Source: Aldehydirespirator sp965204415 (GTDB lineage Bacteria > Actinomycetota > Acidimicrobiia > Acidimicrobiales > Aldehydirespiratoraceae). Taken from it: a DNA stretch of 64,000 bases. Location of the stretch: contig CBDBEL010000001.1 of assembly GCA_965204415.1 (NCBI GenBank), positions 558,001-622,000 on the forward strand, read 5' to 3'. Positions 63,461-64,000 of the stretch are shown piece after piece. Position 1 is the stretch's first letter; each line of letters begins with the position of its first letter. The notes beneath the pieces were generated by a model. It was not told the origin of the DNA and made no database searches. It saw nothing but the letters and a program-made list of their open reading frames with translations. The translations under genes and the position numbers were made by a program.

Positions 63461-63590
63461 CAGTCCTCCCCTAGCGTTCGGCAGGCCGCCCGCCGCCCGC
63501 TGCGCCGTGTGCGCCCGGGCATGATCAGTCCTCCCCCGCCCCGCGGCAGGCCACAGGGACCCGCGGAACCCGTGTGCGCCTGGGCATGAT
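63461..63590 (-). repeat. 65-bp tandem duplication creating two 20-aa micro-ORFs
   Basis: CAGTCCTCCC occurs at 63461, 63526 and 63591, exactly 65 bp apart, and CATGATCAGTCCTCCC is shared by the last two. On the minus strand each unit holds a 20-codon ORF, 63525-63587 (MPRRTRVPRVPVACRGAGED) and 63460-63522 (MPGRTRRSGRRAACRTLGED). Each starts just after the previous stop with GGGGAGGAC as ribosome site. They link the two decarboxylase subunit genes. Confidence 0.8.
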
Positions 63591-64000
63591 CAGTCCTCCC
63601 ACACGCAGTCGCCGGAGACCAGCACGGCCGCGGGATGAAGCTGGGCCTCGGATATGCGCTTGGCCCGAACGATCGACTTGGCCAGATCCTCCACGTGGCG
63701 CACCACCAGGTACTTGACCCGGAGCGCGTCCAGCAGCGGCTCGGCCACGATGCCGTGGGGGATGCCCCAGTGCTCGGTCTCGCCCACGTCGCCCCGGTAC
63801 GAGCACAACAGCGTGACCGGCACGCCGGTCCCCAGCGATATGCGGGCGATGTACTCGGAGGCCACCCTGATCCCGCTGTTCTCCATGATCAGCGCGGGTT
63901 TCTTGCCCCCGAGCCAGGCCCCCGCGCAGATCGAGAACCCGACGCCCTCGTTGCACACCGGCACGTAACGGATCTCGGGGTCCAGTTCGACCCGCTCATG
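63590..64000 (-). CDS. Thiamine-diphosphate enzyme, PYR-domain subunit (sulfopyruvate decarboxylase alpha-like), partial
   Basis: 137 residues visible; the frame is open to base 64000 and the N-terminus lies outside the window. YVPVCNEGVGFSICAGAWLG contains the Glu that activates thiamine diphosphate in PYR domains, followed by ALIMENSGIRVASEYI and LLCSYRGDVGETEHWGIPHG, all as in ComD-like subunits. It forms an operon with the PP-domain subunit downstream, linked through two micro-ORFs. Confidence 0.8.
   Translation of the reverse strand, partial: HERVELDPEIRYVPVCNEGVGFSICAGAWLGGKKPALIMENSGIRVASEYIARISLGTGVPVTLLCSYRGDVGETEHWGIPHGIVAEPLLDALRVKYLVVRHVEDLAKSIVRAKRISEAQLHPAAVLVSGDCVWED

Overview
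This window is 64 kb of GC-rich bacterial chromosome and looks actinobacterial, most likely class Acidimicrobiia. Four things support that. Two F420-type luciferase-like oxidoreductases are encoded. Lipoproteins carry Thr-rich linkers. S-layer-homology-like repeats are fused to a secreted protease. Many genes have a TAnnnT hexamer only 6-8 bases before the start codon, the layout of leaderless transcripts. No rRNA or tRNA gene was seen. The species assignment is inference.

Layout. 1-0.9 kb: 3' part of a sirohaem nitrite/sulfite reductase. 1-11.3 kb (minus): a peptide-type ABC transporter with two ATPases, two permeases and three tandem paralogous binding lipoproteins. 11.4-15.3 kb (minus): two short-chain dehydrogenases and an NfeD/flotillin pair. 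15.6-21 kb: a cyclase-family hydrolase, ribokinase, nucleoside hydrolase, MetY and a CoA-binding protein. 21-30.1 kb (plus): a reductive pyrimidine-catabolism cluster (beta-ureidopropionase, dihydropyrimidinase, methylmalonate-semialdehyde dehydrogenase, luciferase-like oxidoreductase) followed by an NMT1/THI5-like ABC importer. These genes together suggest uptake of a pyrimidine-like compound and its conversion to beta-alanine or malonate-semialdehyde products; the first reductive enzyme is not in the window.

30.2-45 kb is an accessory island. It holds a BrnT-like toxin/antitoxin pair with a near-consensus leaderless promoter, an MFS exporter, a serpin lipoprotein, HipBA, a nucleotidyltransferase-HEPN fusion, a Cas3-like helicase remnant, two intact and at least three decayed DUF4143 AAA ATPases, an orphan FitA-like antitoxin, a Phd/VapC pair, and a LuxR-type regulator divergent from a 42-residue membrane peptide. 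The island is full of short tandem arrays. Periods of exactly 23 bp lie directly upstream of both intact DUF4143 genes, and a third near-identical array stands without a gene at its edge. A 28-bp tandem array occurs twice and brackets hipBA plus the MNT-HEPN gene.

45-64 kb returns to ordinary metabolism: methionine aminopeptidase, an S41 protease with S-layer-like repeats, MaoC hydratase, CDF transporter, alpha/beta hydrolase, Ppx/GppA, two amidohydrolases, SPFH protein, MalY-type lyase, agmatinase, a NicX/M29-like metalloenzyme, HicBA, a class III aminotransferase and a two-subunit thiamine-diphosphate decarboxylase. A roughly 70-100 bp interspersed repeat (four copies plus fragments) punctuates gene ends across the window, and two short tandem duplications (65 and 68 bp) have created micro-ORFs between coupled genes.
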